From UBA1479 sp038109305 (lineage in GTDB: Bacteria; Pseudomonadota; Alphaproteobacteria; Rhodospirillales; Casp-alpha2): a stretch of 64,000 nucleotides of DNA. The translations under genes were made by a program, and so were the position numbers. The notes beneath the pieces were generated by a model. It saw nothing but the letters and a program-made list of their open reading frames with translations. It was not told the origin of the DNA and ran no database searches. The stretch covers positions 1 through 64,000 of the forward strand of contig JAYNIR010000009.1 in NCBI GenBank assembly GCA_038109305.1. Direction: 5' to 3'. Below are positions 1-11,914 of this stretch, piece by piece (position 1 is the first letter of the stretch; the number at the start of each line of letters is the position of its first letter).

Positions 1-474
1 CGCCCGCGTATCCCTTCCTAAAACTACAATGTCAAACAGCCGTTCGGAACGCCGGAGGCGCCCGACCGCCCAGTCCATACATTTCTGCATAAACGAAGGG
101 CGTCTGGATAAATCCGGACGCTCCTTCGGCGGAGGCGGGGTTATACGCACCGGAACCCCGGGTGTCAAACCCCTTTTTTGGCATTTTTTGAGGCGCAAAA
201 AACGAGACTTCCCAAGCTGGGGGAAATTGGTCTACATCCCCGCCGTCCTACCAACCGGGACATGCCGCCCGGCCCCGGCGCTCCGGCGAATCTGGCCAGA
301 ACATCCGGCGGTTTTCGGCGCTTTTCGTCGAAAAACTTATCCACAGCCCAGGCGCCGGATTTACGCCGCAACTGGATTCCAACCCTGTAACCGCCTTTAC
401 TAAAAGAATATCGGGATACACGACTAAATTATTGATTCAATGACCTGAATCGCATTGGTCCGCTTGACATTTAT
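1..474. other. Intergenic region with DnaA-box-like motifs
   Basis: No convincing gene is seen here. TTATCCACA at 337-345 matches the bacterial DnaA-box consensus exactly, and two one-mismatch variants lie at 103-111 (reverse orientation) and 141-149. An A+T-richer stretch runs from about 398 to 450, and a TTGACA hexamer lies at 464-469. Three motifs in 350 bases could indicate DnaA binding or be coincidence. There is no dnaA, hemE, parAB or similar origin neighbour in view, so this is not called an origin. Confidence 0.3.
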
Positions 475-2061
475 ATGTACCCAACCCATTCTTTGCCCGG
501 CAAACCTGGGACACGAAATAGTCAAGGTCCGTCACAGGCCGCCGGAACGCTAAAGTCCGGCGACGCCGTCGCGGGCAATCCGGCGGAAAAGGCCCGAAGA
601 AGGGCCCGGCGGTTCATAGTGAAATTGATCCGGCTTTACAGCCGGGTGCGGGAAGGCTTTGGGGATCATTGCGGCGAGTTGATATTCGGCATGCGTAAAC
701 GGACATTGCTTTCGGCCGGCGTCTTCGCCGCCGTCGTCCTGGGCTCCGCCGGCCTGGTGATGGAAGACGCCGCCATCGATCAGCTGGACACCGGCGATCA
801 TCAGACGTTCGGCCTGGCGCCGCTCAGCATCGGCCATCCGGCGGCCGCATCGGGCCTGGCGACCCGCCGCATCGAACAGCCGCTGATGACCGACGGCGCG
901 CTAGCGCGCTACCGGGCCACCGTCAAGACCCGCGAATCCATCGGCGCCGGCGAGACACTCGCTGGCGTTCTCATGCGCGCCGGGGTCGACGCCCAGGAAA
1001 CCGACCAGGCGATCCGCGAATTCGCGAAGCTTTACGACCCCCGTCGGCTACGCCCCGGCCAGACGGTCACGCTCCAGTTTGAAACCGCCCTTTCCGGCCG
1101 CGCCCGCGCGCCGGAAGACGCGCGGACGTTCGTAGGTTTTGGGTTCGACCAGGATGTCGCCCAGAAAATCGCCGTCGACCGCGAGGCCGACGGCAGCTTT
1201 ACCGCCCGCAAGATCAAAAAGGACCTGACGCGATCACTGGCGCGGGTCGCCTCGCCCATTCAGTCGAGCCTTTATCTGGCCGGCGAGGCGCAGGGCCTGC
1301 CGCCGTCGGTGCTGGCGGAACTGATCCGTATTTATTCCTGGGATGTCGACTTTCAGCGCGATATCCGCCGCGGCGATTCGTTCGAAGTTCTGTATGAGGA
1401 AATCCGAGACGACGAAGGCAAGATCGTCGACACGGGCGATATCCTGTTCGCCGCATTGACCCTTTCCGGCGACCGCAAACCGCTTTACCGGCACGAGACC
1501 GCGGACGGCATCACCGGATATTTCAACGATCAGGGACAAGGCGCGCAAAAAGCATTGATGCGCACGCCCATCGACGGCGCCCGTTTGTCTTCCGGTTTCG
1601 GTGCCAGGCGCCATCCGATCCTGGGATACACCCGGATGCATCAGGGCGTCGACTTCGCCGCCGCGAGCGGCACGCCGATTTACGCCGCCGGCGACGGCAT
1701 CGTGGAAGTCGCCGGCCGCAACGGCGGCTATGGCAATTACATCCGCATCCGCCACAACGGACAGTATTCCACCGCTTATGCCCATTTGCGCACGTTCCAT
1801 CGCGGTATCGGCCGGGGCAAACGCGTCAAGCAAGGCCAGGTGATCGGCTATGTCGGAACGACGGGACGGTCGACCGGCCCGCACCTGCACTACGAAATCA
1901 TGGTCGAAGGCCGCCAGGTCAACCCGCTGCGCGTGCGCATGCCGTCGGGGCGGAAGCTCAAGGGCGGCGAACTGGAACGCTTCATGGCCGCCAAGGAACA
2001 AACCGACTTGCAGTACACCCGGCGCCGCGATACCGAAGAGAGTGTGGCTGCGGCCCGCTGA
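475..2061 (+). CDS. M23 family metallopeptidase (membrane-anchored murein endopeptidase-like)
   Basis: This is a probable zinc-dependent peptidoglycan endopeptidase of the lysostaphin/NlpD type, acting in the periplasm. About 70 basic or low-complexity residues precede a membrane segment beginning near residue 73. A middle region resembles the OapA/LysM-like part of such proteins, and the C-terminal M23 domain covers roughly residues 370-490. The domain shows the zinc motif HQGVD, an AYAHL strand and the HLHYE motif. The start is uncertain: the ATG used here lies within a few bases of a TTGACA hexamer, and the GTG near 620 or the ATG at 691, just before the membrane segment, are credible alternatives. 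The family assignment is firm, the exact substrate is not known. Confidence 0.85.
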   Translation: MYPTHSLPGKPGTRNSQGPSQAAGTLKSGDAVAGNPAEKARRRARRFIVKLIRLYSRVREGFGDHCGELIFGMRKRTLLSAGVFAAVVLGSAGLVMEDAAIDQLDTGDHQTFGLAPLSIGHPAAASGLATRRIEQPLMTDGALARYRATVKTRESIGAGETLAGVLMRAGVDAQETDQAIREFAKLYDPRRLRPGQTVTLQFETALSGRARAPEDARTFVGFGFDQDVAQKIAVDREADGSFTARKIKKDLTRSLARVASPIQSSLYLAGEAQGLPPSVLAELIRIYSWDVDFQRDIRRGDSFEVLYEEIRDDEGKIVDTGDILFAALTLSGDRKPLYRHETADGITGYFNDQGQGAQKALMRTPIDGARLSSGFGARRHPILGYTRMHQGVDFAAASGTPIYAAGDGIVEVAGRNGGYGNYIRIRHNGQYSTAYAHLRTFHRGIGRGKRVKQGQVIGYVGTTGRSTGPHLHYEIMVEGRQVNPLRVRMPSGRKLKGGELERFMAAKEQTDLQYTRRRDTEESVAAAR

Positions 2062-2103
2062 TCCCTTCTCCGGCCCGCCCGGCGGTTCATAGGCGGAAAC
2101 CAA

Positions 2104-2880
2104 ATGACTGAACCCGTGACCCTTGCATCGGCCGAAACCGGCGGCGGCGATCCGCTGATTATTCTGCACGGCCTGTTCGGATCGAAACGCAACTGGGGCG
2201 TCATCGCCAAGGCGCTGGCGGCGGACCGGCGCGTCATCTGCCTGGACATGCGGAACCACGGCGAAAGCCCCTGGGCCGAACCGATGACCTATCCCGCCAT
2301 GGCCGCCGATGTGGCGGCGTTCATCCAAGACATTGCCACGGGCCCGGTCGACCTCATGGGGCATTCCATGGGCGGCAAGGCGGCGATGATGCTGGCGCTG
2401 ATGGAACCGGACCTGATCAACCGCCTGATCGTTGTCGACATTGCGCCATCAACGTCGCCCGGCACGTTCATTCATTATGCGAAGGCGCTGAAAGCCATGG
2501 ACTTGGGTGCAGTCGGGAGCCGCAAGGATGCGGACGCCCTGCTGGCGCCGACGGAACCCAACCCGGACATCCGCGCCTTTCTACTGCAGAACCTTGAATC
2601 GGGCGCGGACGGATTTCGCTGGCGGGTGAACCTGGACGGTCTGGCGGCGTCTATGGAAGACCTATTGGCTTGGCCCGCCCCCGGCGCGCCGGCGTTCGAT
2701 AAGCCATCCCTATTCCTCGCTGGCGGCGCGTCCGACTACGTCACGCCGGACCATCACGCCGGTATCCGAAGCCTGTTTGCCGACGCCCGCATCGAAACCA
2801 TGCCCGGTGTCGGCCACTGGGCGCACGCCGAAGCGCCGGGGCTTTTTCTCGACCATGTGGGAGAGTTTCTTGCCGCTTGA
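2104..2880 (+). CDS. Alpha/beta fold hydrolase (YbfF-like esterase)
   Basis: This 258-residue protein has the complete alpha/beta-hydrolase pattern. The oxyanion HG pair is near residue 22, the nucleophile elbow GHSMGG has Ser88, the acid lies in the GGASDYVTPDH loop and the histidine in GVGHWAH close to the C terminus. The length and the LDMRNHGES strand fit the YbfF/esterase group, which cleaves short acyl esters or thioesters in the cytoplasm. It starts 42 bases after the M23 gene on the same strand, and a remnant monooxygenase gene with a strong Shine-Dalgarno follows. The natural substrate cannot be read from the sequence. Confidence 0.88.
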   Translation: MTEPVTLASAETGGGDPLIILHGLFGSKRNWGVIAKALAADRRVICLDMRNHGESPWAEPMTYPAMAADVAAFIQDIATGPVDLMGHSMGGKAAMMLALMEPDLINRLIVVDIAPSTSPGTFIHYAKALKAMDLGAVGSRKDADALLAPTEPNPDIRAFLLQNLESGADGFRWRVNLDGLAASMEDLLAWPAPGAPAFDKPSLFLAGGASDYVTPDHHAGIRSLFADARIETMPGVGHWAHAEAPGLFLDHVGEFLAA

Positions 2881-2898
2881 TCCAAAGGAGGAGCCGCC

Positions 2899-3129
2899 AT
2901 GTCCGCCGTGATTTTCGAAGTGACCCCCGAGCCGGACCAAGGCGCCGAGTGTTTTGAAATCGCCCAGGCCATGCGGGCCGAGGTGGAAAACATCGACGGG
3001 TTCATTTCCATCGAGCGGTTTCAGAGCCTGGCCGACGAGAGCCGCCTCGTGCCCCTGTAGTTCTGGCGGGACGAAGCGGCGATCCGTGAATGGCAGGAAA
3101 ACCTTAATCACCAGAGCGCGCAGACGTAA
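2899..3129 (+). pseudogene. Antibiotic-biosynthesis-monooxygenase (ABM) domain protein, disrupted
   Basis: A good Shine-Dalgarno (AAAGGAGGA) precedes ATG 2899. The first 53 residues read like a small ABM-fold protein, with GFISIERFQSL and SRLVPL. An in-frame TAG at 3058-3060 falls where relatives have Ser before FWRDE. Reading through it gives FWRDEAAIREWQ and a second stop at 3127-3129, after which the expected C-terminal segment of about 35 residues is not readable in one frame. ABM proteins are usually about 100-110 residues, so the tail is lost or shifted. The intact upstream half and RBS suggest the damage is recent. Confidence 0.7.
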
Positions 3130-3313
3130 GGCCGCGTTCCGCTGCAGTTGCAGCAGATTGGTTCGCACACCCCGGCTGATCGTGACATTGGTCATCAGCC
3201 TGATCCCAAACCCTGGGCGGACGCAAAGTGCCCGTCATCAGGGATCACCGTAAACTCGTCTCAAAACCGATACAGTGACCGGGATCACATAGGCGAAATC
3301 GGCGGAAAACCGG

Positions 3314-4065
3314 TTAATCCGGCCTGCGGGCGATGATCTTCATCCCCGGTTTGAAGGCCCAGGATTTTTTGATGAATTCCAGGCCCTGGTTTTCCAACAG
3401 GCCGCGCAGGCTTTCCGGCGTGAAATAGGTCACGTGCACGGGCGGGCAGAACCCGTCCCATTTGAAGATATCCTTGGGCCTACGCCAGTGGCTGATGTCG
3501 GGCGTCGTCAGATACACATGCCCGCCCGGGTTTAGCAACCGGGTAATGGCCGCGACGAAGGCCCTGACCTCGGGCACGTGTTCGATGACTTCCGACGAAT
3601 AGATCAGGTCGAACCCTTCCTTGGGCGCGAAGGTTTCGACCAAGCCGTGGTAATAGCCGTTTTCGGGATAGTGCTCGCGGGCGTAGTTCAGGGAGACACC
3701 ATCGACCTCGACCCCCCAGGCGTCATATCCCGCTTCGCGCGCCGCCTCGACAACAAAGCCGCCGTTGCAGCCGATGTCGAGAAACCGGCCGCAGGGCATG
3801 AACCGGCGCAGTTGCTTGATGCGCCCGCGGGCGCGGCGCATTTTCTTGTCGATCTTGGTGAAGTACCCGGTCGTGGCGCCGTGATAGGCGTCCGCGTACA
3901 TGGCAGCCAGGTCTTCGTTGGATTTAAGACCGGGCACATAGGCGGACCGGCAAACGCTGCACCGCCAAACATCGTATTCGTTGGCGCGAACCATGAACGA
4001 CTGCTCACCCCCCGGACAGACTGGGCACTGGGGCGTGCCGTCGATCGACTGAACCGGGCCGCCGG

Positions 4066-4069
<4 letters not shown>
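3314..4069 (-). CDS. Zinc-ribbon class I SAM-dependent methyltransferase
   Basis: The N terminus carries a four-cysteine zinc ribbon (C15, C18, C37, C40). A Rossmann methyltransferase follows, with the SAM loop FLDIGCNGG, the acidic strand GVEVD and the post-motif SSEVIEHV. This arrangement is typical of methyltransferases acting on polyketide, sugar or lipid-linked substrates, but the acceptor is unknown. The start is a TTG whose bases overlap the clpB stop (TTGA), with GGAGG six bases upstream. Translation coupling to clpB is therefore likely, although a functional link is not obvious. The nearest in-frame ATG would remove half of the zinc ribbon, which is why TTG was chosen. Confidence 0.85.
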
Positions 4070-6660
<2,591 letters not shown>

Positions 6661-7003
6661 TTGGTCCCTCTCTTTCTCGACAGAGTGGACAGTCTCCGAT
6701 TGTCGGCGAACCGAACGCCCCTCACAAGGGTTTCGATATCTGCAAAGGAAGTATGGTTATTTACCTTCCCGCGCAATCCGCCCCCCAGGAAATAATCATC
6801 GACAAATTATTTCAGGGTTTGTGATTGCTATCACTGCCTGGGCCGGGTAACGCAGCCGAAAAGACGCGGGCCCGCCTGAACCCGGGCCGCCCCATGCCTT
6901 CAATTATCCCGGCCTTCAAATATCCCGGCCTTTCTATATTAAGAAACTCTCGTATACATGTGTGCGGGGACGCGACCCCAGACGCACACGGAACCTGACC
7001 ACA
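6661..7003. other. Intergenic region between divergent clpB and a broken small gene
   Basis: No gene is supported here. It should contain the clpB promoter, reading leftward. A CTTG element lies within the CCTTGTGAGG segment near 6725-6735 on the minus strand, but no clear partner box is visible. TATCCCGGCCTT occurs twice with a 16-base period at 6905-6916 and 6921-6932. Confidence 0.35.
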
Positions 7004-7449
7004 ATGACCATGACTGAAAGCAAGCACAGAAATTTCCAGCCGTTTTTGATTGTCGGCGCGGTCTTGGCGGGGATCTTCGGCTTTCTGGCCTATATCGCCA
7101 ATCCGGAACCCCCCCGCCTAAGGCTGAAAATCAGGAAAAGGCCGAACGGGTCAGCTATCACCGGGAGCTCGGCCGCCGCACGGCCGACGAGATCAAGATC
7201 TACATTTAGGGCATTTGGGGCAAGCCGTCCAAATCCCAGTGCGGCCCGTCGCTCTATCGGCCGGGGGAACCCTGTGTCCTGACGCGGTGGCCGGTCAACG
7301 CCGTCCGGGTCTAGGCGTCAATCGCCGAAACCGTCCGCGATGCCGAGGGCAAGGCGGACATCGACCTGACCGTCAACGCCTATGTCGACAACGCAGCCAA
7401 GCGCGAAGAAATTCAGAACCAGTCCCGCCCGCCTGAACCGCCCCAGTAA
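7004..7449 (+). pseudogene. Small single-pass membrane protein, disrupted
   Basis: The reading frame opens MTMTESKHRNFQPF, followed by a hydrophobic segment (FLIVGAVLAGIFGFLAYIA). It then meets a run of seven cytosines near 7110, where continuity requires a frame change. In the restored frame the protein runs to TAA 7447-7449 but meets in-frame TAG codons at 7207-7209 and 7312-7314. Residue composition in the restored frame (ADEIKIY, GIWGKPSKSQCG, ADIDLTVNAYV) looks like real protein. I do not recognise the family. Three independent lesions in about 145 codons mark it as a decaying gene or a poor sequence patch. Confidence 0.55.
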
Positions 7450-7535
7450 CGCCGCCCCGCGATCGCCCCGGTTTATTGTGCCCCGCTTTATTATGCATTG
7501 ACTTAGGCCCGGCGAAAGCCCAGCCTCTTCGCCCC

Positions 7536-8297
7536 ATGACGGCGGAAATCAAACATATCTACCGGTATCCGGTAAAAGGCCTGACGGCGGAGCCGCTGGA
7601 CGCCATCGACCTTGCCGCCGGCGCCCACCTGCCGGGCGACCGCCGGTTCGCCGTGGCGCTGGGGTCGACCCCCGTTTCAGGCGCCCAGATCGAATGGATG
7701 GGCAAACGCAATTTCCTGGCGCTGGTCAGTCACGAAAAACTGGCGACGCTGGAAACCGGGTTCGACCATGAAACCGACATCCTGACCATCAAGCGTCAGG
7801 GCCGCCAGGTCGCCCGCGGCAAGGCGACGGACCGGGTCGGCCGGTCGATGATCGAGGATTTTTTCGCCGCCTACATGAAATCGGAATCCCGGGGCAAGCC
7901 GAAGCTGGTCGAAGCCAACCCGGGCGACCGGCTGACCGATTCACCCGAAGCCTTCATTTCGATCATCAATCTGGCGTCGGTGCGCGATCTTGAACGGGTC
8001 GTCAAACAGCCGGTCAACCCCATGCGGTTTCGCGCCAACGTCTGCATCGACGGCATCGATCCGTGGACCGAATTCGACTGGATCAGCCATGACATCACGG
8101 CCGGCGGCGCTGTGCTTTCGGTCGAATGCCGGATCGACCGCTGCGCCGCCGTCAACGTCAACCCGGAAACCGCCGAACTGGACCTGAACATCATCAAGTT
8201 TCTACAGGGCGGGTTCGGCCACATCGACGTCGGCGTGTTCGCCAAGGTCACGCAGGCAGGGCGCATCGCCCAAGGCGACGGCGTGGCCCGCGCATAG
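7536..8297 (+). CDS. MOSC domain protein (mARC/YcbX-like)
   Basis: The 253-residue protein begins with the MOSC N-terminal barrel signature (IYRYPVKGL) and ends with the MOSC core, including NPMRFRANV and RCAAVNVNPET. The cysteine in that last motif corresponds to the molybdenum-ligand Cys of mARC and YcbX proteins, which reduce N-hydroxylated compounds using molybdenum cofactor. No iron-sulfur or ferredoxin domain is fused, unlike in YcbX. An electron donor would have to be a separate protein that is not seen nearby. ATG 7536 was chosen because it places the conserved N-terminal strand at residue 6. Confidence 0.85.
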   Translation: MTAEIKHIYRYPVKGLTAEPLDAIDLAAGAHLPGDRRFAVALGSTPVSGAQIEWMGKRNFLALVSHEKLATLETGFDHETDILTIKRQGRQVARGKATDRVGRSMIEDFFAAYMKSESRGKPKLVEANPGDRLTDSPEAFISIINLASVRDLERVVKQPVNPMRFRANVCIDGIDPWTEFDWISHDITAGGAVLSVECRIDRCAAVNVNPETAELDLNIIKFLQGGFGHIDVGVFAKVTQAGRIAQGDGVARA

Positions 8298-8343
8298 CCG
8301 CCCCACACGGCGTCTTACCCACACCCGACATTTGGCGCAGAAT

Positions 8344-10203
8344 ATGCCCATGACTGGCTTTAAGACCCGCCCTGACGATTACCTGAACTCCCGCCCCACC
8401 GAATACGACGGCGAACGGATCATCTCCCAATACGTGGCGGTCAGGGACGGCACGCGGCTGGCGGTCGACATCCACCTGCCGGGCACGGCCGCCAAGACGC
8501 CGGAGAAATTTCCGGCGGTCTGCGTGTTCACGCCCTATTACCGGCGCTTTGCGCTCGGCCCCGGCGCGCCGGCAGACCTGGACGCCGCGCCGACGGTCGC
8601 CTTTTACCGGGACATGTTCGTGCCCCGGGGGTATGCGCTGATCACCGTCGACGTGCGGGGGTCGGGGGCCAGCTTCGGCGCGCGCGACGGGTTCCGGTCG
8701 CCCCGTGAACGGCTGGATCATCACGACATCGCCGATTGGGTGTCGAGACAGCCGTGGTGTTCCGGCGCCATCGGCGCGACGGGGATTTCATACCCCGGCG
8801 CGGCATCGGATTTTCTGGCGTCGACGTTGCACCCGTCGGTCAAAGCCGTCGCCCCCATTTCCGCCGTGTGGGACACCTGGTCGAATCACCTGTATCCGGG
8901 CGGTGTGCTGTGCAACTGCATCATCAAAAACTACGGCGCATTGACCGAGGCTTTGGACCAGGACGACCGAGACGCGATCCCGCGCGGCGCTTATTTCTAT
9001 CACCCGGAGCGGTGCGGCCCCGCCCCCGTCGACGAAGACCCGGACGGAAAGCTTTTGAAACAGGCGCTGAAAGATCACGCCGGCAACTTCGACATGCAGG
9101 ATTTCGCGCAGCAGATGCGGTTTCGCGATCAGCCGCTGTCGGATCACCCGGACTATACCAGCGCCCTGATCAGTCCCTATCACTACGCCACCCGCCGCCA
9201 GGACACCCATACCGCCTACCTGACGCTTTCCGGGTGGATGGACGGGCATTATCAGGTCGGCACGGTGCAGCGCTTCAAATGGCTGACCAATCCGGCGTCG
9301 CGCATGATTTTGGGCCCGTGGGACCACGGCGCCCGCGCCCAGGCGAGCCCGTGGCGCGGCACTGCGCCCGAGGACCGCAATGCGGCGCAGCAGCCTTTCG
9401 TCGCCGCCGCGGTGCTGCGGTTTTTCGACGAACACCTGATGGGCCGGAAGACCGGGCTGAAGGACGAAGCCCGCGTGCACTATTACACCATGGCGGCGGA
9501 GGCCTGGCAGGCGTCCGACGCCTGGCCGCCCAGGGACGCGGCGGACATGACCCTGCACTTCCGCGCGGACGGAGCGCTGGCCACCGATCCTCCGACGGAT
9601 GACGAAGCCGCCGACGCGTACCAGGGCGATTACGACTGCCGCACCGGCAAACACACCCGATACGACCGGCTTTACCTGGGCCTAATCGATACCTACTACG
9701 ACGATTGGGACGGCCGCGACCGGGCGATGCTTACTTATACCTCCGACCCGCTGGACCACGACATGGAGGTTACCGGCCATCCGTCGGTCGATCTGCATTT
9801 CACGTCGACGGAAAAGGACTGCGCCTTTTTCGTTTATCTGGAAGACGTCGTGCCGGCGGATGGCGGCACACCCGAACGCGCCGTTTATGTGACCGAAGGC
9901 GTGTTTCGCGCGCTACACCGGCGGGGGGCGGCGCACCTGGCCAACATTCCGTCGACCGGGCCGGGCCATAGTTTCAACATGGCGGACGCCCGCCACCTGA
10001 CGCCCGGGCGCGTTCACGAGGCGGAATTCCAGCTGGCGCCCACTTCTTACCTGTTTCGGGCGGGGCATCGCATCCGCATTGCCATCGCGCTTGCCGACTC
10101 CGACCATTTTTCGCGCATTCCCGATGGGCGGCCGCCCCGGATAACCGTTTTGCGGCAACAAGGTAGGGAGTCCCGCTTGATCCTCCCGGCGATCCCCCGC
10201 TAA
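8344..10203 (+). CDS. CocE/NonD family hydrolase (S15-like)
   Basis: This serine hydrolase of the X-Pro dipeptidyl peptidase/cocaine esterase family hydrolyses acyl esters or amides. The N-terminal alpha/beta-hydrolase domain carries the nucleophile in GISYPG (about Ser149), the conserved RGSGAS loop and DHGA near the acid/base region. The C-terminal X-Pro-DPP jelly-roll domain ends with HRIRIAIA. The length of about 619 residues is normal. The same-strand downstream gene begins ten bases later. The substrate is unknown, but a peptide or amide role would match the large hydrolase operon nearby. Confidence 0.88.
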   Translation: MPMTGFKTRPDDYLNSRPTEYDGERIISQYVAVRDGTRLAVDIHLPGTAAKTPEKFPAVCVFTPYYRRFALGPGAPADLDAAPTVAFYRDMFVPRGYALITVDVRGSGASFGARDGFRSPRERLDHHDIADWVSRQPWCSGAIGATGISYPGAASDFLASTLHPSVKAVAPISAVWDTWSNHLYPGGVLCNCIIKNYGALTEALDQDDRDAIPRGAYFYHPERCGPAPVDEDPDGKLLKQALKDHAGNFDMQDFAQQMRFRDQPLSDHPDYTSALISPYHYATRRQDTHTAYLTLSGWMDGHYQVGTVQRFKWLTNPASRMILGPWDHGARAQASPWRGTAPEDRNAAQQPFVAAAVLRFFDEHLMGRKTGLKDEARVHYYTMAAEAWQASDAWPPRDAADMTLHFRADGALATDPPTDDEAADAYQGDYDCRTGKHTRYDRLYLGLIDTYYDDWDGRDRAMLTYTSDPLDHDMEVTGHPSVDLHFTSTEKDCAFFVYLEDVVPADGGTPERAVYVTEGVFRALHRRGAAHLANIPSTGPGHSFNMADARHLTPGRVHEAEFQLAPTSYLFRAGHRIRIAIALADSDHFSRIPDGRPPRITVLRQQGRESRLILPAIPR

Positions 10204-10212
10204 CCTTTCCCC

Positions 10213-11220
10213 ATGAGCGAAATCTACCAGGACTACCCGGAAATCCCCGAACCCTACCGCCCGGACACCGCCCGCTTTTCCTTCGATGTGAAACACGCGG
10301 TCAAAAGCGTCGTGTCGCTGCGCGCGAAAATCCCGGAATCGGCCTTTACCTCCCGCACACTAGGCACCGAACGGGTCGGCCATGGCGTGGTTATCGATCC
10401 CAAGGGATTGGTGCTGACCATCGGCTATCTGATCGTCGAGGCGGAAAAGGTGTGGCTGATCTCCAACGACGGGCGTGCCGCCGAAGGCCACGTTATGGGA
10501 TATGACCAGGAAACGGGGTTCGGCTTGGTCCAGGCGTTGCAACCCTTGGACGCGCCGGCGCTGGAACTTGGCTCGTCCGCCGACCTGATCCCGGGCGACG
10601 ATGTGATCATCGCCGGAAGGGGCGGCGTCAAACACGCGCTTCAGGCCCGCGTAGCGGCCCGGAAGGAATTCGCCGGATACTGGGAATACCTGTTGGACAA
10701 CGCGATCTTTACCTCTCCCGCGCACCCGCTGTGGGGCGGCGCGGCGCTGATCGGCGAAGACGGCACGCTCCGCGGCATCGGGTCGCTCTACGTCAAGGGC
10801 GAAGACGGCGCCGGCGCCGGCGTCCCCGCCGGTGAAAGCGCCGAGCAGGAAGGCAACATGATCGTGCCCATCGATATCCTGAAGCCGATCCTAGGCACGC
10901 TTAGGACCACGGGCGCATCCGGGCGGCCGCCCCGGCCGTGGCTGGGCGCCTTCTCGGCGGAGGCCGAAGGCCGCGTCATCATCGTCGGCACTTGGTCTGG
11001 CGGCCCGGCGGAAGACGCGGGGCTTCTCCCCGGCGACCTGATTTTGGGCGTCGACGACAAGCCGGTCGACGGCATCGCCAAATTTTACCGGGGTGTCTGG
11101 TCCTTGGGGCCCGCCGGGATCGAGGTGCCGTTGAACATCTATCGCGACGGCAACGTCATCAACGTCACCGTGCATTCCCGCGCCCGCGGCGATTATTACA
11201 AGCGGCCCGACGTTCACTAG
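10213..11220 (+). CDS. HtrA/DegP-like protein with degenerate catalytic triad plus PDZ domain
   Basis: The 335-residue protein has the trypsin-like fold pattern of HtrA (GHGVVIDPKGLVLT, then GYDQETGFGLVQ) followed by a C-terminal PDZ domain (DAGLLPGDLILGVDDKPV). None of the three catalytic residues is present. The expected His position is Tyr72 (LTIGYLI), the Asp position is Gly102, and the Gly-Asn-Ser-Gly motif reads PLWGG with Trp174 at the serine site. There is no signal peptide, so it is probably cytoplasmic. It is most likely a catalytically dead scaffold or peptide-binding protein. It ends with TAG, showing that TAG works as a normal stop here. An alkB homologue follows 30 bases downstream. 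Confidence 0.85.
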   Translation: MSEIYQDYPEIPEPYRPDTARFSFDVKHAVKSVVSLRAKIPESAFTSRTLGTERVGHGVVIDPKGLVLTIGYLIVEAEKVWLISNDGRAAEGHVMGYDQETGFGLVQALQPLDAPALELGSSADLIPGDDVIIAGRGGVKHALQARVAARKEFAGYWEYLLDNAIFTSPAHPLWGGAALIGEDGTLRGIGSLYVKGEDGAGAGVPAGESAEQEGNMIVPIDILKPILGTLRTTGASGRPPRPWLGAFSAEAEGRVIIVGTWSGGPAEDAGLLPGDLILGVDDKPVDGIAKFYRGVWSLGPAGIEVPLNIYRDGNVINVTVHSRARGDYYKRPDVH

Positions 11221-11250
11221 GGCGGGCTGGGCATTGAGGCAGGCCGGGCG

Positions 11251-11832
11251 ATGCCGAACCCCATCACATTCGAAGATGCCGACGCCGTGCTGTACCCGGC
11301 GGCGCTGCCGGACGCGGATGAACTTTTCCGTGACCTGACAGACGGCATCCAGTGGAAGCAGGAAATCCTGCGCCTTTACGGCCGCCGCATCCCGCAACCC
11401 AGGCTGAGCGCCTGGTACGGTGACGCGGCTTATGCCTATTCGGGCCTGAAACTCGACCCGCAACCCTGGCACCCTGTTCTGGCCGATCTGCGGGACCGGT
11501 GCGGGTCGATGGCGGGCGCACCATTCAATTCCGTCTTGGCGAACCTTTATCGGGACGGGCGCGACAGCATGGACTGGCATTCGGACGACGAAGAAAGCTT
11601 GGGCCACGCGCCCGTCATCGTGTCGGTCAACTTAGGCGCGGCGCGCCGTTTTCAACTGCGCCGCAAGGCCGGCACGCGGGACAAGATCGACATGGAGCTG
11701 GGCGGCGGCGACATGCTGATCATGCGCGGGCAGTGTCAGCACGCATGGCAGCACCGGGTGCCGAAAACCAAAAAGCCCGTGGGCCCGCGCATCAACCTGA
11801 CCTTCCGGTTGATCGTCGGCGCGGCGCCTTGA
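11251..11832 (+). CDS. alkB: AlkB-family 2-oxoglutarate-dependent dioxygenase
   Basis: This protein oxidatively removes alkyl groups from nucleic acid bases using Fe(II) and 2-oxoglutarate. The 193-residue sequence shows the iron facial triad (MDWHSDDE, with His and Asp, and QHAWQHRV with the distal His) and the 2-oxoglutarate-binding RINLTFR near the C terminus. The SVNLGAARRFQLRRK strand and the length resemble the AlkB2/ABH2-type subgroup more than E. coli AlkB. It is co-directional with the HtrA-like gene. Whether it repairs DNA or RNA is not decidable here. Confidence 0.9.
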   Translation: MPNPITFEDADAVLYPAALPDADELFRDLTDGIQWKQEILRLYGRRIPQPRLSAWYGDAAYAYSGLKLDPQPWHPVLADLRDRCGSMAGAPFNSVLANLYRDGRDSMDWHSDDEESLGHAPVIVSVNLGAARRFQLRRKAGTRDKIDMELGGGDMLIMRGQCQHAWQHRVPKTKKPVGPRINLTFRLIVGAAP

Positions 11833-11914
11833 CCGCCGGTGTCTCGGCGAGAACAATACGCCCCCTATGTTGTAGTCGGTTTGGCGATCGGTCATTGGCG
11901 GGCGGATCGACCCC

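Noticed and set aside
1234..2364. Long minus-strand open frame across the M23 peptidase and hydrolase genes.
   Set aside because: It is antisense to two convincing genes, has low-complexity composition from G+C-rich third positions and shows no family motif.
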